From: Brachypterus glaber
Taxonomy: Eukaryota; Arthropoda; Insecta; Coleoptera; Kateretidae
Assembly (NCBI GenBank): GCA_958510825.1
Contig: OY294049.1
Coordinates: forward strand, 31,462,774 to 31,526,773
Length of the DNA stretch: 64,000 bases
Reading direction: 5' to 3'
Each line of letters opens with the position of its first letter. Positions within the stretch are counted from its first letter, which is position 1. Under the pieces are notes generated by a model that worked only from the letters and a program-made list of their open reading frames with translations, had not been told where the DNA came from and did not search any database. Positions 34,395-45,299 of this stretch are shown here, one piece after another. The position numbers and the translations under genes are program-made.

Positions 34395-35460
34395 TCGAAA
34401 TTAAAATACACTGCCCAGTAAAAGAGCTTTCCCATTTTTCACCTCCGCGCGTAAAATGGATTTTTTTATTATCAGATTCACTTTCAGCAACCATAAAAAC
34501 CTTAGTATACCAATTTTCAAGAAAACTACCCTCTGCCCCTTTGGGGGTGAAGTTAGAATTTTGTTATAATCAGATTCCCTTTCAACAACCTCAAAAACCC
34601 CAATATACCAATTTTCAAGAAAACTACCCCTCACCCCTCAGGGGGTGGATTTATAATATTTTTATTATTTGATTCACTTTCAGCAACCTCAAAAACCCCA
34701 ATACACCAGTTTTCACGAAAATTACCCCCACCCCTCAAGGGGTGGATTAAGAATTTTTTTATTATCAGATTCCCTTCCCTTCCCAATTTTCAAGAAAACT
34801 ACCCCTCACCCCTCAGGGGGTGGATTTATAATATTTTTATTATTTGATTCACTTTCAGAAACCTCAAAAACCCCAATATACCAGTTTTCACAAAAACCAC
34901 CCCCCACCACTCAGGGGGTGAAATTAGAAAAAAGTTATCAGAATCAAATTCGTCAACCCCAAAAGCCCCTATATACCAATTTTGAGGAAAATATTGAAAA
35001 TATTTTAAAATATTTACCCCCTCACCCCCTTGGGGGTGGAGTTAAAAAAGAATTATTATCAGATTCAATTTCAGCAACCTCAAAAACCCCTATATAGCAA
35101 TTTTCAAATTTTTCTAAAAAAAATGTATTTTTGCCCATTTGCCCCCCTTGCCGCACCCCAATGTTCACCAAAAACAATCCCGAGCGAGAACTTTTGGTAA
35201 CATACCTGTATGCCAAATTTCAAGTCTCTAACTTAAAGCGTTCTTAAGTTTCGGTGCCCACAAGATTTACCGGACAGACCGATCGACCGACCGACCGATC
35301 GACCGAGGGACATTTTTTTTTTGCTTGAAATTGATTTATATCGATATAAAACGTCATAAAACGCAAAAATACGCAAAAAAAAATTTGAAAAAGTCCAAAC
35401 GAATACAAGGCTTTCCGAAATTTTGAAAATTTTCAAAATGGGAAAGCAAAATAAAATATA
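34395..35460 (-). repeat. Dispersed repeat family B with a seven-unit monomer array
   Basis: Read in reverse, this is a long family B copy. The array occupies about 34470-35100. Units start at about 34471, 34569, 34667, 34763, 34842, 34938 and 35058, mostly 96-98 bp apart. Each has ATCAGATTCA, TTTCAGCAACCTCAAAAACC, ATATACCAATTTTCA and a GC-rich CACCCC(T/N)AGGGGGTG-type palindrome. A CGACCGACCGACCGATCGAC microsatellite lies at 35280-35300. Open frames through the array are not conserved and are not called. Confidence 0.8.
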
Positions 35461-36384
35461 TTCAAAATTAAGAAAAAGTGTAACAAAAAGCGCCAAAGGA
35501 AAACGAAAAGTTAAACAAGTAAAAATCAGTGAAAATATTAAAATAAAAGCATGCTTCCCCTAAATCCCATCTAAAATCCTGTCCTATTCTTCACTCAATA
35601 GACGATAAAGAGAATATTTGAAGTCAACTAGTGCACAAGCCCATCTGGGCAGTGCCAACTGTATCACAATAGACTCCCCAATGAACTCATAAAAGGAGTT
35701 TGAATCTCTTAATCTTATATTCACATAATATAGAAATAGAAATATAGAAATAGAATATTATTCTATTGTAAATACTTCCTTCAAAAAAGGATAGAAAATA
35801 CAGGGTGTCCTTAACATGGATTAGTAGATAGTAAGAAATTTAAATTTAATTTTTAATAAAAGTTAGGTTTTTGCTGTAAAGGTCCTTTTCAAAGGGGTTA
35901 TCTTTCTTTATGCTAATATTTCTTTTAGGTAAACCAAACTAAGAATTTGACGAATGAAATGTTAATTATTCGACACATTTTATTTGATTGGTTAAATTCT
36001 TAGTTAGTTTAGTGTTAATGATTAGGTAAATCAACCTTTTTTTTAACTAAAGAAAAGAAAGAATTAAGTAATTTTGGATATTCTGTATTTGAAGCAAGTC
36101 ACGCCAATTCAAACAGATTTGACCTCAATGCATTGCAATGTTATCGATTTTGCCCAAACTTGGAAAACCTTTGGGTCCGAAAGATATGCTGTACCATAAT
36201 ATTTCTATGGTCAATACGTATATATAAGATTTTGAAAGTGGTCATCGTTTTCAGGTATTTTTACATTTTCACATACCCTTAAAAATAAAATAATTTTAAA
36301 AATTAAAATATGCTTTTTACTTTCCTTTTCGCGCTATTTAAGTCTTACTTTTAGTCTTTTATTTAACCAAAAAACGTAACCTCA
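35461..36384. other. AT-rich interval, no gene recognised
   Basis: ACAGGGTGTCCTTAACATGG at about 35802 resembles the ACAGGGTGTC box of the repeats at 43.7 and 44.8 kb. Nothing else assigned. Confidence 0.45.
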
Positions 36385-37400
36385 TACGACGGGCTTGGAT
36401 CAACTTTAAAACAAAAGTCCTATAAATATCTTCTACGATGTCTCACAAGTATTTATTGTCAATATGAAAATAATCGGTAGACGGATTCCTGAGATAAATC
36501 GAATTTAATTTGTTTTTATATATTTTTCAGTGTATGTTTAATGTTTATTACGGATATCAAAAGAGTTTATTTTTTAAGCAATTTTGTAGAATATCTTTGT
36601 TTTTATTTTCATTTGTTTCTAAATTATTTAAAATTAAAATTGACAAAACTCATTTTTTTTAATCAAGTAACCTGTTTTAAATTTTAATATCCCAACAGGT
36701 TACTATTGAGATATTTAAAAAAATTGAAATAATTTAAAATTATCTTAACGCCATCTACAAATTTTATGCTAGAAAATTAACACAAAATGGCTCTAACTTA
36801 GTACCAAAGTTAACTTAATTTTACTCTATAGATATTGTGTTCTGGTGCTTAGAGCCATTTTGTGGTAATTTTCTAACATAAAATTTGTAGATGTCGTTAA
36901 GCTAATTTTAAATTATTTTTAAAATTTTTAATATCACAGGTTACAACATGTTACTTGATTAAAAAATGAGTTTTGTCAATTTTGATTTTAAATAGTTTAG
37001 AAAGGGAACGTTCAAGTATTACGTAACGCAAATTTTGATCATTTTGGACCGCCCCCCTGTAACGCTATTTCCTATACCATTAATATGGGCGTAACACTTC
37101 AAAATGACCCCCCCCTAGGAGCGTTACGTAATACTTGAACGTTCCCAAACGAATGAAAATAAAAACAAAGGTATTCCACAAAATTTCTTAAATAAATAAA
37201 CTCTTTCGATATCCGTAATAAAAATTAAAGATACACTGAAAAAAATATAAAAACAAATGAACTTCAATTTATCTCACGAATCCCTATACCGATTATTTTC
37301 ATATTGACAATAAATACTCGTGAGACATCGCAGAGGAGATTCATGAAAAAATCCCATCAGTGCAAGGACTTTTGTTTTAAAGTTGATCCAAGTCCGCCGT
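36385..37400. mobile_element. Fold-back element with a MITE in its right arm
   Basis: The left arm (36385-36800) is mirrored by 36840-37395. The outer blocks are CTTGGATCAACTTTAAAACA/TGTTTTAAAGTTGATCCAAG, the inner ones ACGCCATCTACAAATTTTAT and GCACCAGAACA-like loop sequence. The 143-bp MITE at 37004-37146 interrupts only the right arm. No coding sequence. Confidence 0.75.
37004..37146. mobile_element. Short MITE, 26-bp perfect TIR GGGAACGTTCAAG
   Basis: GGGAACGTTCAAGTATTACG continues to a perfect 26-bp TIR mirrored at 37121-37146. It contains two C-runs and a GGGCGTAACACTTC block. It is flanked by AAA on both sides (37001-37003, 37147-37149). The left arm of the host fold-back gives the uninterrupted site (reverse of TTTGTTTCTAAATT), confirming the boundaries and a 3-bp duplication or shorter. 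Confidence 0.8.
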
Positions 37401-38040
37401 GCTCAGTTTCACAAAAAAAAAACAAAACTCCTTTATTTTTAACTTGGGCTCTTAAGAAATGTGCCCATAATGATTCAATATAGGGCTGAAAATGTTTGAC
37501 TGCTAGAAATTCTGAGCGCTAGAGTTGCCATCCGTCCTTTCTTTCAAAGGATATTCCTTTATTTTCTACTTTTGTCCTTTATAAAACCCTTAAAGGATGC
37601 TCAATATCATTTAAATTTACGATTGCTCTTAAAAAATATGAGACAAATTATAAGATTTTTTTTTAGAGACCCAAGTACTTTATTTTAATGATTTTAAGTT
37701 GGGTACCCTAGCAGGAAAGCCCTGAATTTCTATTTTATTCACTTCATAACTTTAAGTTTGATACCTGAGTCCAGTTGCGCCTACCCAAATGTTGATTTTT
37801 TTTATAAAATGTGTATCGTATCTTTTATTGCAAATGGGCGAAGTATGCCCTTTTAAGAACATACATCATAACCCGATACTAACAAAGGTTGTAAGGTCGA
37901 ACTTTTTTAAAAATACGAAACTTTTATAAATTAAAAATGACCATAATTCAGAAACAAAATACTTACAGTCTACAATCTAATAGAAACCTGGAAAATATTT
38001 CTGCAACAATACTGAATAAAGTCCAATTTTAATGTAAAAA
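37401..38040. other. Non-coding interval, no gene recognised
   Basis: Contains AGTTGCCATCCGTCC at about 37515 followed by several TCCTTT/AAAGGA boxes (37535-37600) that may be an end of a small DNA element. No second end found. Confidence 0.4.
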
Positions 38041-38479
38041 ATTTTTAGCTCACTGTATATGACCAAAACCATCTTATACTAAATGAAGGAAAAACTAGTT
38101 TTATTATGTTCAAACTGCAAAATCAGACAAATAGAGAACTCAAAATTGAAAATATTAAAACTTCATTAGAAAAAAATGTTAAATTCTTAAGAATTTAGTT
38201 GGACGAAAACCTAAACTGTTTGTGGACCATTTACGAGGGAGATTAAACATATTCTCTGCGTGTGTTGGGGAAGTATTTAGATATTCATACTTTAAAAATT
38301 GTATATTTTTCAAACTTTCAGAGTTTGTTGAGAATTGTATTATTTTTTGGGGCAAATCCAAAGATATAGAGTCAATTCTAATATATCAAAAACAAGCTAT
38401 TAGGGCTTTACCATAAAAAGAGAGTTGTAGAGGATTTTTCAAAGAAAAAAGGATACTTACGGTTGTAGGCCTGTACATC
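38041..38479 (+). pseudogene. LINE ORF2 relic, upstream half
   Basis: With stops and shifts ignored, the plus strand reads KTSFIMF, VKFLRI.LDENLNC, YFSNFQSLL, IIFWG.SK, IYQKQAIRAL and ESCRGFF. This is the post-palm segment of a CR1/Jockey-type ORF2 downstream of the catalytic box. It is cut at 38479 by the pogo-like element and continues at 41051. Heavily decayed, with several stops. Confidence 0.7.
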
Positions 38480-38481
38480 TA

Positions 38482-41048
38482 AGGTAAATGTCCCGAATAT
38501 CGGACATGTCCCAACTATCGGACACTTTTTTACGTTTTTTTCTAATATAAGAGTTTTAGTCAATTTCTCAACAAAAAATATAGATATACGAAATATTGCA
38601 CATATTGGCAACACAACATATGTAGTATGTGCCCTTTCTACTTGGTATAGAATGCTCTAAAAAGAACGCAACAGTCTTGTGTCAGCAGTCATGAAGTGCA
38701 CCACATTTTTCTAACCAAAGTAAGTAAGGACACGTCTGTAAAATGATTATTTTAAAGTAATTTTACTCAAAACTTCTGTTCAACTATTTCTTATTTATAA
38801 TATTGTAGTTCTACACCATAATAGACAAGTTTGGATGCTGTTTTTAATTAATTTTTATCTTAATTTAATGTCCGATAAATGGGCCAATAAAATACTACCC
38901 TGTCCTATATATCGGACGGGTGTCCTATATACAATGTAGAAGTATTGTTGATGTAAAATAAATTAAATGTACTTTTTAAACAAATAACATGTAGAATAAT
39001 TCTAAAGAATCTGAAGATATAGCTACCCATTTATCGGACTACCAATTTTTTTCAAATAAGCCATTTACTAGATATTTTAGGTACTAGTCCGATATATAGT
39101 ACAGTAGTAGTTCGATCTATAGAACATGTGTCCGATATTGTGGTCTACTCTGCATTTTTGCATGACCTTAATACCGGACATCAAAAATTATTTTATTTTT
39201 CTAATTGTTATTTTTTTTTATGAAAGATGGCACAAAGATGCTATGAAAAATGCGATAGAGGCTACTAAAAATGGAATGTCTATCAGAAAAGCTAGCAGGT
39301 TTTTTAAAATACCCAGATCCACATTATCTGATAAACTATTAGGTAAAACACAAATAGACAGAAAGATTGGACGTGGGACAATATTGACGACTGAAAAAGA
39401 AACACATTTAGTAGCTTGGATTTTTAATGCCGCCAAAGCCGGTTTCCCCATTACTAAAAGTCAGTTCTTCGAAAGGGTTCAAATGTTAATCCGTGAACTG
39501 AAAAGGGATAATCCATTTATAGATGATAAACCTGGTCGGCATTGGTTTTAGGCTTTTCTAAAGCGCCATCCCGAAATATCGAAGAATGTCCCAAAACTTA
39601 TCAGGACAAAGAGCACATGTTACAGAACAGAAAATTCGGCAATGGTTCCATGAAATAACAGTTTATTTAGAAGAAAACAAAATAAATATTACCAAACCAA
39701 ATAGAATTTTTAATTTTGATGAAACTTCTATGTCACTATGCCCTAAGGGGAAAAAGTTCTAACGGAAAAGGGTCAGAAAACTGTTTATTCAGTATGAAGT
39801 AATAATGAAAAAGAGTCCTTAACAACTTTAATAATGTGTAATGCAGCTGGGCAATTACCACCACCACTAATAATGTATCCCTATAAACGAATCCCAAAGA
39901 ATATAGTTGAAAAAGTACCTAAACATTGGGTTGAAGGAAAATCTGATCGTGGCTGGATGACAGGTCATTCCTTCTTTGAGTACATTGCCAATGTTTTTTG
40001 TCCTTGGCTTAAAGTTAACAACATTAAGATGCCAATTCTACTTTTCGTAGATGGGCATAAACCTCATCATACAATTAAGCAATTTCTGTGCGGAAAATGA
40101 AATAATATTAATAAGTTTGTACCCCAATAGTACTCATATTCTTCAACCGCTGGATGTTGCATTTTTTCGTCCACTAAAAGTGCAATGGAAACACGCAGTA
40201 ACCAGGTGGCAAATGGAGAAAAATGGAATGAAACTCTTAAGAGAACATTTCGCACCGGTTTTAGAGACAGCTCTAGGCCAAATGAAAGAGAATTGTGCAA
40301 CGATTCTCAAAAATGGCTTCAAAACGTGTGGAATTTTTCCATTAAATCCTAATAATATAAAATTCAATAGTTTTTTAAAACACATAATGAGTCTAAAAGC
40401 TTTGCATGCCTATCAGCACTTATACTTTTTGAATAAAGTAAAGATAAAATCCTTTAAGTCTTCTGGACTAATACGGAAAGGCGATGTTCAAGATACCAAT
40501 CTCTTTTATTTTTAGAAAAATCTTTGTGATAATGCTAATTTATTGCGCGCAAATCAGATACAGATACACACTTAGAACGGCCAGAAAATATTTCACAAGA
40601 AACAATTGAGACAGATTTAGAAAGTGACGGAGATGAAACTAATGATAAATTTTACAACTTAGAATCACAACATTTAGAAATATTAGAAAATAATATAGAC
40701 GAAACTGACGAGACATGTTTGGAATATATACCATTACCTAACTCGTCCCCTCTTTTAAATTTAATGACAGAAATAGTTAAAACTAAAGAGGTTTTTTTGT
40801 AAATAATAAATATATAAATAAATATTTGTTTGGGATACAACTAGTCCTATATTTAGGATATTTGGGACATTTGTGCTTTTCTTATTATTTTACTTAATAT
40901 TAAAAAACTATCAAAAATGAATATACATTTAATTACTTTTTTTGATAAATAATTAAATTTAAAAACTGGAAATATACATTATATAGTTATGAAGGTTCAT
41001 ATGTAATTTTAACACAACATCAAAGTCCGAAATATAGGACACTTACCT
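38482..41048 (+). mobile_element. pogo/Tigger-like DNA transposon, 2.57 kb
   Basis: Ends AGGTAAATGTCCCGAATATC at 38482 and, reversed, AGGTAAGTGTCCTATATTTC at 41048, each flanked by TA (38480-38481, 41049-41050). Inside is a broken pogo-type transposase. A motif of form GTCC(G/T)ATAT, or its inverse, recurs at about 38491, 38499, 38511, 38870, 38902, 38911, 38922, 39031, 39086, 39129, 40844 and 41023, mostly in the left 650 bp. It interrupts a LINE relic whose sequence continues on both sides. Confidence 0.85.
39200..40515 (+). pseudogene. pogo-like transposase, broken
   Basis: N-terminal psq-type helix-turn-helix: AIEATKNGMSIRKASRFFKI then PRSTLSDKL (about 39245-39345). Next come TTEKETHLVAWIF and GRHWF, where a TAG at 39549-39551 interrupts GRHWF.AFLKRHPEIS. 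A shifted stretch (39552-39830) holds FNFDETSM with the first catalytic Asp at 39718-39720 and KGKKVLTEKGQKTVYSV. The next frame has NAAGQLPPPLIMYPYKR, LLFVDGHKPHH (second Asp 40050-40052) and, after another shift near 40090, PNSTHILQPLDVAFF (third Asp 40153-40155). The DDD set and the domain order match the pogo/Tigger DDE family (nuclear, cut-and-paste, TA target). At least one stop and two or three frameshifts make it inactive. The start codon is not clear; plausible reading begins near 39220. Confidence 0.85.
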
Positions 41049-41050
41049 TA

Positions 41051-41572
41051 GGAGGTAATCATGTTTTCTCTTAAAAACCGACATCTATTTGCAAACTCCA
41101 TTCCAACTTTAGAAAGAGTGATAGATTATATTTTACCAAAGTATAGGGTTATTGCCTTCGAGAAAGGATCTTATTACTCATAAATGAAATATTTTAATGA
41201 ATTACCGAAAAATACCAACATTCTTAAAAGCCAGCTGTCTGTTTCTAAGAGACTGTTATTGTATCACATTTGCCAGATTGAACTTTTTTTTTAATGTTAA
41301 AGTATGAAAAAAGTATGAAGAAAAAAAACACCAGTTTATTTTTAATTTAAAGCCTTATGCGCTTATTCTGTCTAGGTACTTATCTATATGTACGTATGTA
41401 TATGTTTAATCGTTTATCTATGTGTAGGTATTTGCAATATTTTCTACGAATATTTGCAATATTTTATATTTTTTATCTGACAACATTTCCTTAAACGTCT
41501 GTTTTAGATGCTTAGGTGTGTAACATTTGATTTTTTCTGGAAATAAATGGAATGATTTATTTATTTATTATA
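41051..41572 (+). pseudogene. LINE ORF2 relic, downstream half and 3' end
   Basis: The reading frame of the relic at 38041-38479 resumes directly across the TA: after LYI comes EVIMFSLKNRHLF, then YFNELPKNTNILKSQL. The 3' UTR may end at GGAAATAAATGG plus TTTATTTATTTATTA near 41541-41572. Stops are frequent. Confidence 0.6.
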
Positions 41573-41682
41573 CAGTGTATAATACTATTTTTTTTTTTAT
41601 AATCATCCAGATACATTTACTAGTTTACGAAATATTTTAAATTGCATGCATTTTTTGGGTGGACCACCTTAATAGCTAAGTA

Positions 41683-42601
41683 GGGGTGACCGGGGCCAGT
41701 TGTCGCAGGGGTAAGTTGTCGAAGTGCTTATATCTTAAAAAGTAAAATATTTTTCTGCGCCAAACCAAGATTAACCGCTGCGTTACAACAGTGCCATGTA
41801 TCATTTGTAAACTTAAATGCAATAAATTAAAAGAGCATCCAAATAAATCAAAAAATGTAAAAATTAAAGAGCCTAGTAATTTTTTTGTGGTAAATATTTT
41901 TTCGTATTGTTACTGATTTAAAGCATTAAGATAAGAGAATTTTATATATAATAATAGTTTAAGGTGTATATTATTTGTTGATATTGTCATTTAGGAGTTT
42001 TTATTCGTTAATTAGAAAGTACTTGATACATAACGTAAAATTGACAACTGGGGCTAGTTGTCGCATTTGGTTTGGGGCTAGTTGTCGCATGATCTGGAGA
42101 TATTTTCATGGTATAACATTTCGTTTTTGGCATTTTTTTATTCAAAACTGTCTAAAAAAGTGAAACTTTGTCGAATAGCAAATAAATTCCTTTATTAAAT
42201 TACATTAAATTAAAAAAAAAAATCAAAAAAATATTATTTAATTATAAAGTTGGAAATTTTGGCACAAAAGTAAAAAGTTAGATAACAATCAGCTTGTGGG
42301 GAGGCACATGTCTTATTAGTTATTTATAATTTTTATAAATGCCTTTATATTTCTTCAAAAAAATATACTCGAAGTGCCGCGACAACGTGCCCCGTGATGG
42401 GGCACGTTGTCGCACTTTTCAAGACTTCACAAAAAAAAACATAACTCTAATACCCTATAAATTTTTCCATGTTTTTTCTTTAAATAATGTTACTGAAACA
42501 TGCAGCTAAAATTACCATTCGGTCAATTAAAAAAAAATACAAAAATAAAGGAAAAAACTGACTTTGAATGAAAAGGGCGACAATTAGCCCCGGTCACCCC
42601 T
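41683..42601. mobile_element. TA-flanked pogo-like MITE with iterated GTTGTCGC motif
   Basis: Ends GGGGTGACCGGGGCCAGTTG and, reversed, GGGGTGACCGGGGCTAATTG, flanked by TA (41681-41682, 42602-42603). The 15-bp motif GGGGC..GTTGTCGC or its inverse occurs seven times: about 41692, 41708, 42050, 42074, 42379-42393 (inverse), 42399-42413 and 42578-42592 (inverse). The two central copies form a perfect 15-bp inverted repeat with a 5-bp spacer. No transposase; non-autonomous. Similar ends are, as far as I recall, found on arthropod pogo-type elements. Confidence 0.8.
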
Positions 42602-42603
42602 AC

Positions 42604-43262
42604 TTTATATTGAACAGATGGCCCGATTGGAAAAATATTATGGTACATATTTTATGAATCTACAAACTGTGAGTGGTCGAGCGAAAAGATATATTAGCAA
42701 AAAAAATCATTTTTTTTAGATTTTGGGGATTCAGATGCATTTGACATTTCTACGTTAATGAAAAAAAAAACTATATCTCCAACAGTTTATTTATTATGAT
42801 ATTTTTTGTAAAGGCTTACAACAAATAGTTATAAAAAATAGTCATATCGATGCTATAACACAAAGGGTTCCTAAGTTAAAAGTTAAAATAAAAACTCGAA
42901 ATTTTGGTACCCCTTTGAAAGTGCGTAGCTCCCTTACGAGTTGTTTTTGGACATATATGTATAGAATTTTTTTTTTATTTTGACCTCTACATCATTTAAA
43001 TATTTCCCTTTCCTCATGGAACACCCTGTATATCTTCCCAACTATCATTCCAAAAATATATCTGCTTCTTACATTATTTTTTTTATTAAAAAAAGAACTT
43101 AGAAAATTGACTGACATTAAATGTCATAATTATTTTTAAAAATAACGCGTTTATTGTCACATGAATCACATATGATTTATGATACGTTTTCCCACGCATT
43201 CATGAGGCATATATAATTTATGGATGTATGAATAAAACAATATGCTACTACGTCCATGAGTA
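42604..43262. other. Non-coding interval with a family C fragment
   Basis: GCGTAGCTCCCTTACGAG, TTTTTGGACATATATGTATAG and the following AT-rich block at about 42921-42975 match family C. GGAACACCCTGTATATCTTCC at about 43018 resembles the box of the 43-45 kb repeats. No gene. Confidence 0.5.
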
Positions 43263-45130
43263 ATATACAGGGTTATTCACCGAAGTGGTATATTAAAAGT
43301 TTATAGCGAACCAATAATTTTAAAACCTGATATTTTGCATTTTGGGATTTTTTAATTGGCGAATCAACTAAAAATATTTTCATGCTTGTGCCACTTCCAG
43401 TTGTACCGGATGTGGCACTTAACTTTGATTTTTTAGATGGAACACCTATTTTAAAATCAGCATTAAACTTATTTTAATGTGAAACAATTTATGTCTATTT
43501 CCAGTAGTTTTTGAGTTATTCAAGTTTTTAGCGAAAAATTAGCTAATTCAAGCACCCCTAAAAAAAAATTCTTCATGACTTTTTAAATTGGAGAAAAGTT
43601 GTTTTTTTTTTGTTTACTCAATAATACTTAACCGAATTATCCTAAGCCTAAACAGAACCCAAAATGTATACAGGGTATCTTAGGAAGCAGGTCAAAAATA
43701 ATAAATTTAAAATAGCTATAAATTGCACCCTATATTTTTTTATTTAGTTAAATAGAGAATTACATTTTCTTTAAAAATAATATAGATACCCTATACCTAA
43801 CGTTTATCGTTTTCGAGTTATTTGCAAAATATTGTGAAAAAAGGCGTATTTCTGTAAATTTTTAGACCGGTAAACGACCAAGTGATAAATTGAGTAAAAT
43901 AATGGCAGAGGCTTATTCTTACCCTGTTATTTTGGATTTATTTGCTAGTTTTAGTGAAAATGATAAAATAATAAGTAGACCTGCAGAAAGTTTCATACAA
44001 AATATCCTGATTTACCAAGGCTGTCATGTAAAAATTTAGAAGAATTCAAACAAATTTTTTGGAATTTGGGAAAGAAAACGCAGTGAAATCTCTAACAAAA
44101 TCAATTAGAAACAACGAAGATAATGAAGTTAAAGTTTTAGGTTACTTTTATGCTCATCCACATGCCTAAATTCCTGCAGCTAGTCACAACTTGGGAATTT
44201 CCTAGTCAAGCATCCAAAAAATCTTAATTAAGATTAAGATGCACGATTACAAAAAGCAAAAAGTACAGGCCTTAAAACCTGATGATTTTCAAAAATATTT
44301 TAGCTAAATACAAATTCATTTTAAAGTAGGTCACTTGATTAACAAATATAACAAATTTTAACAGAAATACGGCTTTTTTACAATAATTTACAAGTAGCTC
44401 GAAAACGGTTAATATTAGGTATAGGGTACCTATCTTATATATCCAAACCTGATTATTTGCACTTTGGGATTTTTGAACATGGCCAATCAACTAAAAATAT
44501 TTTCATTCTTGTGCCACTTCCGGTTGTACCGGATGTGGAACTTAGATTTATAAGATGGAACACCTTATATATTTTTTATATTTTAAAATCAGCATTAAAT
44601 TTATTATAATCTGAAATTCTTTGTCTATTTCCAGTAGTTTTTGAGTTATTCAAGTTTTTAGCGAAAAATTGCAAATTCAAGCACCCCTAAAAAAAATTCT
44701 TCATGATTTTTTAAATTGGACAAAAGTTTTTTTGTTTACTCAATAATACTTAACCGAATTATCCTAAGCCTAAACAGAATCCAAAATGTATACAGGGTGT
44801 CTCAGAAAGCAGGTCAAATATAACAAATTTAAAATAGCTATAAATCATTTTTTTTTAATGGCACCCTATATTTTTTTTATTTTATTTAGTTAAATAGAGA
44901 ATTACATTTTCTTTAAAATGAATATAGATACCCTATACCTAAAGTTAACCGTTTTCGAGTTATTTGCAAATTATTGTGAGAAAATGCGTATTTCTGTAAA
45001 TTTTTAGGCTGGTAAATTACCAAGTGATAAATTGAGTAAAATAATGGCAGAGGCTTATTCTTACCCTGTTATTTTGAATTTATTTGTTAGTTTTAGTGAA
45101 AATGATAAAATAATAAGTAGAACCAAAAAG
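43263..45130. repeat. Tandemly duplicated repeat, about 1.14-kb offset
   Basis: 43330-43980 and 44445-45122 are collinear (offset 1142 at the ATGGCAGAGGC block). Shared blocks are CAACTAAAAATATTTTCAT, GTTGTACCGGATGTGG, TTGAGTTATTCAAGTTTTTA, CTTAACCGAATTATCCTAAG, ATGTATACAGGGTGTC and ATGGCAGAGGCTTATTCTTA. The 76 bp after that last ATG differ at only about two positions and stay open in both copies, but the frame ends soon after and no protein is recognised. Between the copies, part of the segment recurs in reverse (44330-44430). Confidence 0.65.
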
Positions 45131-45299
45131 CAATCTTTATGTAACACTGCAGGGCCAACCGTTTTAGAGAAAATTGCATATAAAGATGCAATTTCACGTT
45201 ATGAGCATCAAAAATAAGAATGAAAAAATGAACCAATAAAAATTTCAATGCTGCAGAGCTATTCTACACTAAAAACTATGAAAAAAAAATCCCATGCAC
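45131..45299. other. Non-coding stretch after the duplicated repeat
   Basis: ACTGCAGGGCCAACCGTTTT and TGCAATTTCACG here resemble family C (GTAGGATTAACCGTTTTGGAG, GCAATTTCACG at 48.5 kb). A family C remnant is likely. Confidence 0.4.

Noticed and set aside
34669..35097. 142-codon frame, Pro-rich, repetitive
   Set aside because: Translation of the 97-bp monomer array; unit lengths are not multiples of three and the frame drifts between units.
35278..35306. GACC/GATC short repeat as a possible CRISPR-like or regulatory array
   Set aside because: It is a simple microsatellite within family B; other copies show variable numbers of the same 4-8-mer.
40067..40385. Minus-strand frames of 77 and 80 codons
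   Set aside because: Antisense shadows of the pogo-like transposase.
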